Positions 7,904-16,726 of a stretch of 64,000 nucleotides of DNA are shown here, in pieces. The first letter of the stretch is position 1, and each line of letters opens with the position of its first letter. The DNA lies in NCBI GenBank assembly GCA_009911365.1, contig QXXF01000024.1:1-64000 (forward strand), in the 5' to 3' direction. Source of the stretch: Clostridiales bacterium. GTDB taxonomy: Bacteria; Bacillota; Clostridia; Peptostreptococcales; Anaerovoracaceae. Below the pieces are notes generated by a model, which worked only from the letters and a program-made list of their open reading frames with translations, had not been told where the DNA came from and searched no databases. Position numbers and translations under genes: made by a program.

Positions 7904-9634
7904 ATGAAAAAGAGATTGATACGTGCCATGGCTTTGATCGTATTAGGAGTGCTGTTAGTGGCTCTTCCCATTGAAATCATAGGGCTTGTCCGCAATCAGA
8001 GAGCCTTTGAAGCCGAGGCGGAGGATAAAATAGAATATGCGATGAAAAGCGCGGCCAATGACCTGAACGTGATATTTAGCAACATGGAGAATTTGGTCAA
8101 CATGCTAAGGGCCTCGGTCCAGGTGACGTTTTCCAGTCAGGACTATATCCGAGATGAGTCTATTTTTCGGCGGCTGAAAAAGCAGACTGGCGATATCATC
8201 AAACGTACTCTTGAAAAAACGGAGCATCTTTCCGGTTTATACGTGACCTTCTCCCCTGATCTCCATTCTGGGATGGAAGAGGTCTGGTACGCATATCAAA
8301 ATGGCAACGTCATACCCATTGACGCACGGCAGTTCGCGCCTAGCTGGCTGGTCAAGGGCAATCCTAGAGTGAATTATTATTATGACGCGATCCAACAGGG
8401 AAGCTACTGGGGTGCGCTGGATTATGAAAGCTCCCTGGACGCGTTCATGACTACTCATACGAAATCCGTATACGATGACCAGGGGAATTTGATTGGCATC
8501 GTTGGTTCTGACATGCTCATGTCAGAAGTGGACGAAACGTTGCGCTCCATTAAACTGTACAGTGATAGTCAAGTGATGCTGTTCGATGCTGAAATGAATT
8601 ATTATGCGTCCAGCGAGACCAAGCGAGATCCAAAAAACGAGTACGCTCCTTTGATTTCCGCCTTTGCGAACGCGGATTGGGACGGTGCGCCCATCTGGTA
8701 CGACTCTGAGGATGGGAAGAAACGCATCGCAGCCTATACCACGTTAAACAATGACTGGATCCTAGCGGCCACCCAGACTGCGGCCACTGTTATGACTTCG
8801 GCCACGGAAACGAGACGGACGCTGATCGTAACAACGCTTCTGACTGTTTTGTCCATTATCGTTGTGGTCATGGCACTGATCAAGCGGTATTATGGGCCTG
8901 TGATAAAATCTGCGGAGCAAAACGAGATCCTGCTGATTCACCAGTCCAGACAGGCGAAGCTGGGAGAACTGATCGGAAACATCGCCCATCAATGCAAGCA
9001 GCCTTTAAACAACATCAGCATTGATATTTCTAACATGAAAGATGATTACCGTACTGGGGAGCTGACGCTGGAAGGGTTTCAGGAATATGAAGATAAAATG
9101 CGGGAAAATGTCTCCGTCATGTCCAGCACTATTACGGATTTTGCTGATTTTCTCAAACCTGATAGGAAAAAAGAATCTTTTTCCATAAGAGACAGCGTGG
9201 AAAAGGCACTGTCCATCCTCCGAGAAAACCTGGTGCTCAATGAAATCGCAGTTATGAACCAGGTAGATGAGGCGTTGTTTTTAACCAATTATCGGAACGA
9301 ATTCATACAGTGCGTGTTCAATATCATAGAAAACGCTAGAGATGGAGCCATGGCATCCGGGGTAAGGCCAAGAGTGATTGACATTCGCTCTGAAAGGCGA
9401 GATGAAAATAAAGTCATTCTTTTGCATATTTTTAACAGTGGAACGGCCATATCAGAACAACATTTGGACAAGATTTTCCTTCCGTATTATTCAACCAAGG
9501 AAGAAAAGGGAGGCACAGGCATTGGCCTTTACTTGGCAAAGCAGATCATAGAAGACCATTTTCATGGGGAAATCACTTGTGCCAATCAGGAAACAGGAGT
9601 GCGATTCACTATAAAACTAAGGGAAAGGAAATAG
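7904..9634 (+). CDS. Membrane sensor histidine kinase with extracellular Cache-type domain
   Basis: About 576 aa. TM1 lies at residues ~5-25, a large extracytoplasmic region of double-Cache type follows (~30-300, typical phrases LSGLYVTFSP and GIVGSDMLMSE), then TM2 (~305-330) and a kinase core. The H-box reads GELIGNIAHQCKQPLN, a variant of the HxWRQPL kinases, with the phospho-acceptor His in IAHQ. The N-box (NIIENARDGAM) and G-box (GGTGIGLYLAKQI) are intact. I prefer the ATG at 7904 over GTG 7895 because the first Lys-rich residues then precede TM1. The response regulator starts 3 nt after its stop. The ligand is unknown; Cache domains usually sense small organic molecules. Confidence 0.9.
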   Translation: MKKRLIRAMALIVLGVLLVALPIEIIGLVRNQRAFEAEAEDKIEYAMKSAANDLNVIFSNMENLVNMLRASVQVTFSSQDYIRDESIFRRLKKQTGDIIKRTLEKTEHLSGLYVTFSPDLHSGMEEVWYAYQNGNVIPIDARQFAPSWLVKGNPRVNYYYDAIQQGSYWGALDYESSLDAFMTTHTKSVYDDQGNLIGIVGSDMLMSEVDETLRSIKLYSDSQVMLFDAEMNYYASSETKRDPKNEYAPLISAFANADWDGAPIWYDSEDGKKRIAAYTTLNNDWILAATQTAATVMTSATETRRTLIVTTLLTVLSIIVVVMALIKRYYGPVIKSAEQNEILLIHQSRQAKLGELIGNIAHQCKQPLNNISIDISNMKDDYRTGELTLEGFQEYEDKMRENVSVMSSTITDFADFLKPDRKKESFSIRDSVEKALSILRENLVLNEIAVMNQVDEALFLTNYRNEFIQCVFNIIENARDGAMASGVRPRVIDIRSERRDENKVILLHIFNSGTAISEQHLDKIFLPYYSTKEEKGGTGIGLYLAKQIIEDHFHGEITCANQETGVRFTIKLRERK

Positions 9635-9636
9635 AG

Positions 9637-10461
9637 ATGAATTCTGAAGGCGGCAGAGGCAGGCTTCGCGGAAGTCACCAGATGGAGAACACCATGGACA
9701 TTTTAAAACAACTGAGAGTTATTTATATTGAAGATAATGACCATACCCGCTGTAGTGTGGAGAAATTTTTGAAGCGGCGTTTTGGCAAAGTGTTTCTGGC
9801 TGAAAACGCAGAAAAGGGATTGAGTTTGTTTCAACGATACCATCCAGATATTGCTATTGTGGACATTTTGCTGCCAGGGATGGGCGGCCTGGAGCTGATC
9901 AAAAAAGCAAGGGAAGCAGGAGAAACCTGCAAATTCCTGATCACTTCCAGCGTGTCGGATGTGACTACGATTTTGGAAGCGGTAGATCTGGACATTGAGA
10001 ATTACATTGTTAAACCCATTGATCCTTATGCCTTTGAAGAAAAGCTTTGGCGCATTGGAGAATCGATCATCAAAGAGCGAAAACGCATGTCTGCAGCTCA
10101 GAGCTTTACCCTTGAAAACAAGAGTGAAGTGGAAGAGGAACTGCGAAAGGGCTTTATCAAATTGCTGAAAGAAAAGACTGGCAGAGGGCCAAGGGACGCT
10201 GTGGCGCTGCTGGACAGTCATGAAGTGGAAATCTCGGCTTACGGCGTGCTGGGAGCAATGGAAAAAACGCTTCTTCGAGATGCGAAAAACATCGGCCATG
10301 TGGAAGAAGGGCGTCGGCTGCTTTACCATATCATGGAACAGGAAATGGCTGGCCTGGTGAAAGCGGCCACCGGTGCTTTCGTGGAACTGCGGAGCGTCAA
10401 ACCAGATGCGAAGCGGGACCGAGAGACAGTGAAATTGTTCGTTGCGGCTGACTGCCCCTGA
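9637..10461 (+). CDS. Response regulator with C-terminal DUF2294-like domain
   Basis: A REC domain (RVIYIEDNDHTR acidic pocket, VDILLPGMGG with the phospho-acceptor Asp, and the IVKPID lysine) is followed by a ~110-residue domain beginning EELRKGFIKLLKEKTGRGP that matches my memory of DUF2294. There is no HTH or enzyme output. ATG 9637 follows AAAGGA within the kinase tail; inner ATGs at 9682 and 9694 are possible. It is the partner of the preceding kinase. DUF2294 is of unknown function, so output may be protein-protein. The C-terminal end may be altered: the next gene begins immediately in the -1 frame. Confidence 0.8.
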   Translation: MNSEGGRGRLRGSHQMENTMDILKQLRVIYIEDNDHTRCSVEKFLKRRFGKVFLAENAEKGLSLFQRYHPDIAIVDILLPGMGGLELIKKAREAGETCKFLITSSVSDVTTILEAVDLDIENYIVKPIDPYAFEEKLWRIGESIIKERKRMSAAQSFTLENKSEVEEELRKGFIKLLKEKTGRGPRDAVALLDSHEVEISAYGVLGAMEKTLLRDAKNIGHVEEGRRLLYHIMEQEMAGLVKAATGAFVELRSVKPDAKRDRETVKLFVAADCP

Positions 10462-10484
10462 CCACTTCGCAAGATGATTTTGTC

Positions 10485-11009
10485 TTGGATGATCCGGATG
10501 ATCAGAGCTTTTTCACTGTGGAATCCTTTGCGGTTCAGTGGGACGGATGGTTGGAGGAAGAGGATAATGACTATGATTTGACGCGGCCGGCTGTCCTGAC
10601 TTCCGCTGATGTAATGTATAACAACAGAAAGACAGAGACCGTGGAGTTAGATGAGGTTGACGTAGGTGGAGAGAACGGCCAGTTGGTCGCTTCCGCACAA
10701 GATAACTTGAAGCTAGTCTCCGCTGCCTGCGTTCCTGCGCCCGCAGGCGGGGAAGTGAGGGTGAATGGCAAAAAAGCTTACCAGGCAGAGGGCATGGCAG
10801 TGAAAAAGGGCAAGAGTCTGACTTTTACGGTGACGCTGTCCAAGAAAGAGACGGGCGTGGTGCGGGAACCTGCGCTGCGAGTGGTTTGTGAGACTGAAGA
10901 TGGGAAACGGCACACCCAGTTTTTGACGCATTTTACGCAGAGACCTTATGGGGAGTTGGGATTTTTCCAGGCCATTGACATGGCGCGTGAAAGGGGGATG
11001 TTGAAATGA
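10485..11009 (+). CDS. Unrecognised 174-aa protein lacking a good start
   Basis: I do not recognise this acidic protein. The only start codons are a TTG at 10485 or CTGs at 10452/10458, none with a ribosome-binding site. The frame is open upstream to a stop at 10449 and reads PLTTSQDDFVLDDPDD before the TTG, which looks like genuine protein. It sits in the -1 frame directly after the response regulator; one extra C in the CCCC at 10455-10458 would fuse the two. Its C-terminal part (KGKSLTFTVTLSKKETG...) looks like a beta-rich domain. It could be a frameshifted C-terminal domain of the regulator, or a gene that lost its start. It overlaps the next ORF by ATGA. Confidence 0.5.
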   Translation: MDDPDDQSFFTVESFAVQWDGWLEEEDNDYDLTRPAVLTSADVMYNNRKTETVELDEVDVGGENGQLVASAQDNLKLVSAACVPAPAGGEVRVNGKKAYQAEGMAVKKGKSLTFTVTLSKKETGVVREPALRVVCETEDGKRHTQFLTHFTQRPYGELGFFQAIDMARERGMLK

Positions 11010-11662
11010 ATCCACAGGCAATGAACAAAGGATATGGGAGGCTGATGGGAGGAACACTGTGCGGGATCATTTTATCAGATCACATGGGCTTTGCTGTCAC
11101 AGGGATCCCAGCCATCATAGGTCTAGCCCTCTGTTATTGGGGAGCGGGTTTTCTTTTGGAAGAAACAGGATCCTTTCGCTTTCGTCAGATCAAAGTTTAC
11201 TGCGGGGCAGGGATGGTGATCTGGCTGCTTCAGAGTTACACCAGTTCTTATACAGTGGAATTCGGTTCTTGGAGCGTGCGGTTTTTCTTTTGCTTTATCG
11301 GGTCCGTGCTGGTGTTGTAAATTTTTGTCAATGTTTTTTCCGCTGCAGTGGAGCTGTTGGCCGGCGAAGGCGTTGGCGGTGAAGCAATAGGTAGAAATAG
11401 TGGGTTGGCCGGCATGGACGGTGCGGGGGCAAATGAAAATAGCGGAAAGGATTCGTATTATTCCAGGTGTGCGTGGATTTTTGCGATTGGCTGGACTATT
11501 TGCGCGCTAGGAGTCATGGCAGAACAGTTTGACGGCGGGTTTTGGATCGTATCAGAGCATATGACGATTGCTCCATTTTCCGCGCTGCAGTTTGTCTTAG
11601 GCATCTGGACCATGGCTATGATCGAAAAGCTGCGGCAACAGTATCCAGCATTGGGAGCATGA
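11006..11662 (+). pseudogene. Small integral membrane protein gene split by an in-frame TAA
   Basis: Two 104-aa ORFs (11006-11320 and 11348-11662) lie in the same frame, separated by one TAA at 11318-11320 and nine sense codons (IFVNVFSAA). Read through, they give a ~218-residue membrane protein with about five hydrophobic segments, including GIPAIIGLALCYWGAGFLL and CAWIFAIGWTICALGVMAE. The ATG overlaps the preceding gene. The TAA falls inside a hydrophobic helix (FFCFIGSVLVL*IFVNVF), which argues for a nonsense mutation rather than two genes. No family is recognised. Function of either half is unknown. Confidence 0.55.
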
Positions 11663-11767
11663 TGGTCCACGTTTTTTAATACAGCAAGATTGTAATGGAA
11701 AGTTGTGGTACAATGACAAATGAGTTTCTAAATCATGCAAAGAGAACAAGGAAAGAAAGGATCGAAT

Positions 11768-13414
11768 ATGCACTTTATCAAAGATTATGTGTCGGATTTG
11801 AAATGTGAGTTTCAAGGTTACAATGGAAAGCGTTTGAGCCGGGATTTGATGGCAGGGATCACGGTCGCTGCCGTGGCTCTGCCGCTGGCATTGGCCTTTG
11901 GAGTCAGTTCAGGAGCAACAGCCGCCGCGGGCCTGGTGACAGCCATTATCGGCGGCGTGGCTATCAGCCTTTTGTCCGGCGCGTCTTTTCAGATTTCCGG
12001 GCCAACCGGGGCCATGACTGCGATCTTGGTCACCTTAGCCGCTAAATACGGGATGCAGGGGATTCTCGTCGCCTGCTTTTTCGCCGGTGTCATTCTGGTA
12101 GCCGCAGGCCTGCTAAAGCTGGGAAGGATCATTTATTACATACCATCGTCCGTGATTACAGGATTTACATCAGGCATTGCCATTATCATCGCCTTGGGGC
12201 AGCTGGACAATTTTTTCGGTGTCACATCTAAAGGAGATCTAGCCATTGTCAAGGTGATTTCCTATTTCACATCAGGCTTTGACCCGAACTTTGCCAGCAT
12301 GGGCATTGGCCTGGCGGTCATCCTCCTGATGATCATATGGCCGAAAAAGTGGAACAGTAAAGTTCCATCTTCTCTGGCGGCTTTGATTTTGGTTTTGATT
12401 TTCAACCATTTTGCTGGGCTGGAAGTAGAAGTGGTGGGTGAGATCCCAAAGACCATCTTTTTGCCGGAGCGTTTGTCTCTGACTGGCCTGGATATCGGGC
12501 AGTTTTGGGACCTGTTTGTGCCAGCCTTTTCCATCGCTGCATTGGCTATGATCGAATCCCTGCTCTGCGGGGCTTCTGCTGGGAAAATGAAGAATGAAGC
12601 CATTAATGGTGACCGGGAGTTGGTGGCTCAGGGCATTGGCAACATCTTGATCCCGCTGTTCGGCGGCGTGCCGGCAACAGCGGCCATCGCCCGTACCAGC
12701 GTAGCCATCAAAGCTGGTTGCGAGACCAGGCTCACAGGTGTGTTCCATGCGGTGATCCTGTTGCTGTCCATGTTTGTTTTGGCGCCGATCATGTCAGAGG
12801 TGCCCCTGTCCGCGCTGGCGGGGATCCTCATCGTCACAGCGTGGCGTATGAATGACTGGGAAAACATTCACTTTATTTTCGGCCACAAATTCAAGACCGG
12901 GATCATGAAATTTTTCATCACCATGGTAGCCACTGTGGTCTTGGACTTGACCCAGGCCATTATCATCGGCGTGGCCTTCTCCACGTTCATGATTGTCGTA
13001 AAATTGACAGATATCGATATCACTATCGCGGATATTGAGAACGAGCGATTGGAGGAGATCGGCATCCAGATCCCTCAGGTATCCCAGCGGATCCGCATGG
13101 CCTATCTGACAGGGACGATTTTCTTTGCGGTGACTGACAAGCTGAAAAAGCAACTGAGCGAGCTGGGAAACACGGAGACTTTGATCCTGTCCATGCGAGG
13201 CGTGCCAGCCATCGACCTGTCAGGCATCCAGGCCCTGCTGGAACTGGAACAGGAGCTGGCGGAAGACGGCGTGACTGTAATGCTTTCCAGCGTGCAGCCA
13301 AAAGTGATGGAAGAGCTGAAGCGGGGCGGCCTCATTGATCTGGTGGGTGAAGAGCATGTCTTTGACAGTGCGGAGTATGCCATCGTGCGTGCGCAGAAAG
13401 AAATGAACGCATAG
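11768..13414 (+). CDS. SulP-family anion transporter with STAS domain
   Basis: A 548-aa member of the SulP/SLC26 family. The membrane part has about 10-14 segments, with the SulP hallmarks LAFGVSSGATAAAGL near the N-terminus and VPATAAIARTSVAIKAG in the middle. A cytoplasmic STAS domain (~residues 430-545, with MRGVPAIDLSGIQAL) closes the protein. These carriers take up sulfate or bicarbonate or related anions; the substrate cannot be told here. I start at ATG 11768 after AAAGAAAGGA rather than ATG 11735. It appears to be transcribed alone. Confidence 0.92.
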   Translation: MHFIKDYVSDLKCEFQGYNGKRLSRDLMAGITVAAVALPLALAFGVSSGATAAAGLVTAIIGGVAISLLSGASFQISGPTGAMTAILVTLAAKYGMQGILVACFFAGVILVAAGLLKLGRIIYYIPSSVITGFTSGIAIIIALGQLDNFFGVTSKGDLAIVKVISYFTSGFDPNFASMGIGLAVILLMIIWPKKWNSKVPSSLAALILVLIFNHFAGLEVEVVGEIPKTIFLPERLSLTGLDIGQFWDLFVPAFSIAALAMIESLLCGASAGKMKNEAINGDRELVAQGIGNILIPLFGGVPATAAIARTSVAIKAGCETRLTGVFHAVILLLSMFVLAPIMSEVPLSALAGILIVTAWRMNDWENIHFIFGHKFKTGIMKFFITMVATVVLDLTQAIIIGVAFSTFMIVVKLTDIDITIADIENERLEEIGIQIPQVSQRIRMAYLTGTIFFAVTDKLKKQLSELGNTETLILSMRGVPAIDLSGIQALLELEQELAEDGVTVMLSSVQPKVMEELKRGGLIDLVGEEHVFDSAEYAIVRAQKEMNA

Positions 13415-13447
13415 AGATCGTGTTTTGAGCTATAGCATAGCAACTAG

Positions 13448-13486
13448 ATGGCGGCCGGGGCTTCCTGTGATAGGCGAGGCCGCCAT
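13448..13486 (+). terminator. Hairpin after the SulP gene
   Basis: A 9-bp perfect GC-rich stem (ATGGCGGCC/GGCCGCCAT) without a clear U-tract follows the SulP stop codon by about 35 nt. It is a possible terminator or mRNA 3' stabiliser. Confidence 0.5.
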
Positions 13487-13521
13487 ACTATTGGAACATT
13501 GCGGCAGAGGGGTAAAAATCC

Positions 13522-13653
13522 ATGTGTGACAGCAGGATGGAATTGATGAAGTATCGTTTAGAAATGGCAAAAGAAGACGCTGAGGAACAGTATCGCAGAG
13601 CAGTTGAATTTCAACAGTTGATTGAAACCTACTTGAAAAGGAAACTTTCGTAA
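13522..13653 (+). CDS. 43-aa charged helical small protein
   Basis: An ATG with GAGGGG 11 nt upstream opens a 43-codon frame. The product is almost entirely one charged helix (MKYRLEMAKEDAEEQYRRAV), resembling the first helix of HEPN-type proteins but far too short for that fold. It ends 22 nt before the next small gene, which has its own GGAGG, so the pair may be an operon. Function unknown. Confidence 0.5.
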   Translation: MCDSRMELMKYRLEMAKEDAEEQYRRAVEFQQLIETYLKRKLS

Positions 13654-13674
13654 AGAGTAAGGAGGATGGAAATA

Positions 13675-13896
13675 ATGGAACGTTCTTTTGGAGCAGTGTT
13701 TTTTCCGATTTATGATAGAAAAATGGTCTCTGGTGAAATCACCTTCGGGCAGCTGGGTCTGTCCAAGGAGGACTTTACCCGGATTTGCACGGAAAAAGAT
13801 TTTGTGCCAGATCAGAAGACCATTGAAAAATTATGTGAGAAAATGGGCTTGGCAGATGATGAGGCGGCTAGGTTGCTGGAATTCGCACAGGGGTAG
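13675..13896 (+). CDS. Small HTH (XRE-like) protein
   Basis: A 73-aa protein. The segment from GQLGLSKEDFTRIC to LCEKMGLADDEAARLLEFA resembles the degenerate XRE-type helix-turn-helix found in small clostridial regulators (LGLxxxxF...ALGLxxxEAxxLL). The ATG at 13675 is 9 nt after GGAGG; an in-frame ATG at 13666 overlaps the Shine-Dalgarno and is less likely. It follows the 43-aa ORF. DNA binding is inferred only from this similarity. Confidence 0.55.
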   Translation: MERSFGAVFFPIYDRKMVSGEITFGQLGLSKEDFTRICTEKDFVPDQKTIEKLCEKMGLADDEAARLLEFAQG

Positions 13897-13929
13897 GGCT
13901 GGCGCGGAAATAGCACTACGTTTTTGCTA

Positions 13930-13964
13930 ACTCCGTCAATACCGTATGGCGATATTGACGGAGT
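13930..13964. terminator. 12-bp inverted repeat between convergent genes
   Basis: ACTCCGTCAATA (13930-13941) pairs perfectly with TATTGACGGAGT (13953-13964) around an 11-nt loop. There is no strong U-tract on either side. Its place between a plus-strand and a minus-strand gene fits a bidirectional terminator. Confidence 0.5.
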
Positions 13965-14022
13965 CTCAAAACAGCATCTTGCGAAGAGTCGTTATAACGA
14001 TAGGGAAATTGCTTAGACAAAT

Positions 14023-14622
14023 TTAATATTTTTTCCACTTCAAGTTGGCGATCGATCTGGCCTTATCTCCTTTTGTCAATTTCTTGACATAAACGTTATA
14101 TTTCTTTTTTGTGGTCCTTTTGCCATTTACATAATATTGAAACGAAGAAACATTGTTTTGATCAATGATTTCCAATTGCTTGGCTTTTTTAACCAGTTTT
14201 TTCTTGTTGAACTTGAAATATTCTGTGTAATAATGACCCATGTTCCCATAAACGCAGCGCAGCACTTTGGTTTTCTTGTAATATTTGTCGAATTCACCCT
14301 GACCCAGAATTTTTAGTTTTTTTATCTTTCCATTCTGATAGGTGTACAGAATTTCCGTGCAATACCCATAGCCAGGATAGGTGATCAATTCATCGATGCC
14401 ATCGCCATTGAAATCCTTATAAACATAGCGCAGATACTGATAAGGTTCATACTCCGCGTCATCTTTTTTGATCTGTGCCTGATATGCTCTATGGGCTTTT
14501 TTGTTAACTGATTTCGATGCGCCACAGGCGACGCGGGTTGTGGCTGCCGCGGTAAAGAGCAAGCAGATGGCTATGAACAGTGCCAGCCACTTTTGCGTTT
14601 TATTCCTCTTTGTTGTGTTCAT
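14023..14622 (-). CDS. Secreted FG-GAP/EF-hand-like repeat protein
   Basis: A 199-aa exported protein. The signal peptide covers roughly residues 1-35 (hydrophobic WLALFIAICLLFTAAATT, then cleavage near ACGASKS). The mature part is Lys/Tyr-rich and contains DFNGDGIDELITYPG, a calcium-binding-like DxNxDGxxD loop as in FG-GAP/VCBS domains. I start at ATG 14622, preceded by AAGGAG, rather than at 14682. It stands alone on the minus strand. Similar small secreted proteins are common in gut Clostridia and are uncharacterised. Confidence 0.65.
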   Translation of the reverse strand: MNTTKRNKTQKWLALFIAICLLFTAAATTRVACGASKSVNKKAHRAYQAQIKKDDAEYEPYQYLRYVYKDFNGDGIDELITYPGYGYCTEILYTYQNGKIKKLKILGQGEFDKYYKKTKVLRCVYGNMGHYYTEYFKFNKKKLVKKAKQLEIIDQNNVSSFQYYVNGKRTTKKKYNVYVKKLTKGDKARSIANLKWKKY

Positions 14623-14726
14623 TTTTTGATTTCTCCTTTTTTCGTATCGTCTTATTATACTAGCGTGATCGCTGGTTGGCAATGGATATTTCCGTGATCA
14701 GACGGTAGAGCAGTGGTCTTGCGGTG

Positions 14727-15661
14727 CTAGTCCTTAAAAAACATATTCAGATATTTCCGGGCTTCGTGAATCCGGGAAAACAAATACAGCTCATGATATA
14801 ATTCCATATCATTGTCAATATCCAGAAGCGTGCTGATTTTGTTGATGCGATAACGGATCGTATTTTTATGCTGAAACAGAGCCTTTGCTGTCAGATCCAT
14901 ATTTCCGCCATTAGCGACAAAAACCAGCAATGTATCCAACAAAAGCGTAGAATTGTTGCCTGCGTCGGACAATATCTTTTGAAACGAGCGATAGTAGTCC
15001 GCATCTTGTAGGCGGCGAATAGAGGAACAAAAACAGTCCCATCGATTTCACGAGGAACATCATTTTTGATCACATCATAGATCGCCTCATATTGAGAAAT
15101 AGAAGCTGCTGTTAAGTTAGGCGTATCAATATCCTCAGAAATATACGCGGCGAAAATTGTACTCGAACATAGGAACGAGTTAAGGCGGCGCATCAGACCT
15201 TCCCTATCTTGGGCTGTTAAGCTGGCGTCAAAAATAATTTGGTCCAGGACAGAGTTGCTATGGGAAGCAGATAGACTTCCCGTTAGCCCATTGTGGATCG
15301 TCACAATGATATCATCAATGTAAGTATTGGAAAATACCAAGATTGGCACATTATGTTCATCAGCGTAATTCTTTATTTCATCAGAAAGATCTTGATAATA
15401 CACATCTTTTATGGCAATGGCCGCGACATGGTTGTTGATCAGCAGTTTCAGACATTTCTCCGCAAAGCCTATGTCATTTTGCGCAGCGTAAAGCGTAGTG
15501 ATGACGAACTCACTTTTCCCAAAACTCCTGACGATATCCGAGTCTTGCTCCCATTCAAAATATCCAGTGCTCAGAATAGCGTTGTCAAGGCCGCTTCTTC
15601 CGGCAATGATGCGGAAATCCTGAAACAATGGATTGGATAATAAGGTCGATACCGTCAACAT
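14727..15661 (-). pseudogene. Decayed PucR/CdaR-family transcriptional regulator
   Basis: The N-terminal PucR domain is intact (from MLTVSTLLSNPLFQDFRII, with GGAGG upstream) for about 215 residues to REIDGTVFVPLFAA. The reading then continues only in another frame as RLQDADYYRSFQKIL, leading to the C-terminal HTH (ANGGNMDLTAKALFQHKNTI..RYRINKI). The frame change is near 15010-15025. The total is ~310 codons against ~500 for normal members, so the central GGDEF-like region is also largely missing. A deletion that shifted frame explains both. It is very likely non-functional. Its start lies against the broken aminotransferase gene. Confidence 0.8.
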
Positions 15662-15675
15662 TTTGCGATTCCTCC

Positions 15676-16317
15676 GTGAAAGACATTGGAACGGACTTTC
15701 TGTTATGTTCATCCTACAAGTTTTTTGGACCGCGTTTGGGCATCATCTACTGTAAAAAGGAAGTGGGAGAAACGCTGGAAACCACTCGAGTCCTAGCCTC
15801 TGACAACACGGAAATGCCGGAAACGCTGGAAACTGGGACCCTGTCTATGGAACTGGTTCACGGTGCGGCGGAGGCGGTTCAGTTTATCGCGGACTGCGGC
15901 CAGCGGCACGAAGATCAGTTGGAAGCAGAGCTAGCGGGGCTGACTGGCATGCGGCGAAGGATTGTAGCTGGCATGAAAGCCTTCGAGATTTATGAAGAGG
16001 CGTTAGCAGATGCGCTGCGAGCAGGCTTATCGGAAATCCAAGGCCTGAAGCTTTATGGCCCTGGAACCGGCGCGCCGAGGACTTCCACCGTGTCCTTTAC
16101 TATAGAAGGACACCATGCCAACGATATCGCGAAGTTTCTAGCAGAAAAAGGCCTTTATGTATGGGATGGTGATTTTTACGCCATTGCTACTATCAACAGC
16201 ACATTGGGGCTGGAACCAGCAGGCGGGCTGGTGAGAGTCGGCTTTGCTCCGTACAATCTCATGTCGGATGTGGAACGAGTCATCGCAGCGGTGAAGGAAT
16301 TTGTTCTTAAAAAATAA
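15676..16317 (+). pseudogene. 5'-truncated class-V aminotransferase (cysteine-desulfurase-like)
   Basis: Homology starts abruptly at about 15676 (VKDIGTDFLLCSSYKFFGP), where SSYK holds the PLP-binding lysine, and runs to a normal C-terminus with ETGTLSMELVHG, YGPGTGAPRTSTVSF and GGLVRVGFAPYN. The first ~180 residues, including much of the PLP pocket, are missing. The DNA upstream is the divergent PucR remnant, so the gene has no promoter or start of its own. A full-length enzyme is about 400 aa. I call it a beheaded remnant left by a deletion or recombination. Confidence 0.8.
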
Positions 16318-16333
16318 GCATAGAGAAATTTTA

Positions 16334-16362
16334 GGGGCACCGGACATAGAGAAGGTGCCCTC
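16334..16362 (+). terminator. Terminator after the aminotransferase remnant
   Basis: A 7-bp GGGCACC/GGTGCCC stem with a 12-nt loop is followed by a pyrimidine-rich TCTTCTGTCT tail. It is moderate in strength. Confidence 0.55.
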
Positions 16363-16370
16363 TTCTGTCT

Positions 16371-16392
16371 GCTGATGACTTTGACGAAACGC
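16371..16392 (+). repeat. 22-bp copy of the antitoxin gene's tail
   Basis: These 22 bases are identical to 16679-16700, inside the antitoxin gene, where they encode ADDFDET. Here they lie upstream of the gene and outside any good ORF, so they look like the relic end of an earlier antitoxin copy. Confidence 0.7.
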
Positions 16393-16516
16393 TGTATTTT
16401 ATATATGGCTGTAATTTTGCTGTCTTTGCGATTGTTTTAAAGAGCGATTTGTGTTAAGATTCTACTCAAGAAACAGCCCTATTGATTCAATACATTTTGG
16501 AAAGGATGTGAGCGTG

Positions 16517-16726
16517 ATGACACTTCAACAGCAGGCAATGCGTGTAATGGAACGTCTTTCAGATGAACAATTGTCCATAGTGATCCAATTTGCGGAGTTT
16601 TTGTCTTTGAAATCCGAACCTGCGAATGAGGATGGCTATATAAGGAAGCCGGGAATCCTGAAAAGGAAGATGGCTATGGCTGATGACTTTGACGAAACGC
16701 CAGAGTGCTTTAAGGAGTATATATAA
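16517..16726 (+). CDS. Antitoxin of a PIN-domain toxin-antitoxin pair
   Basis: A 69-aa protein (from MTLQQQAMRVMERLSDEQL) followed by a disordered tail with ADDFDETPECFKEYI. This short-helix-plus-acidic-tail layout is typical of antitoxins paired with VapC-type toxins. ATG 16517 has GGAAAGGA upstream; the frame is open to 16451 but without a good start. The stop overlaps the toxin ATG (TAATG), so they are translated together. It should bind and block the PIN nuclease and repress its own promoter. Confidence 0.75.
   Translation: MTLQQQAMRVMERLSDEQLSIVIQFAEFLSLKSEPANEDGYIRKPGILKRKMAMADDFDETPECFKEYI

Noticed and set aside
12272-12748. 158-aa minus-strand ORF inside the SulP gene
   Set aside because: It lies fully opposite conserved SulP coding sequence and has no family features.
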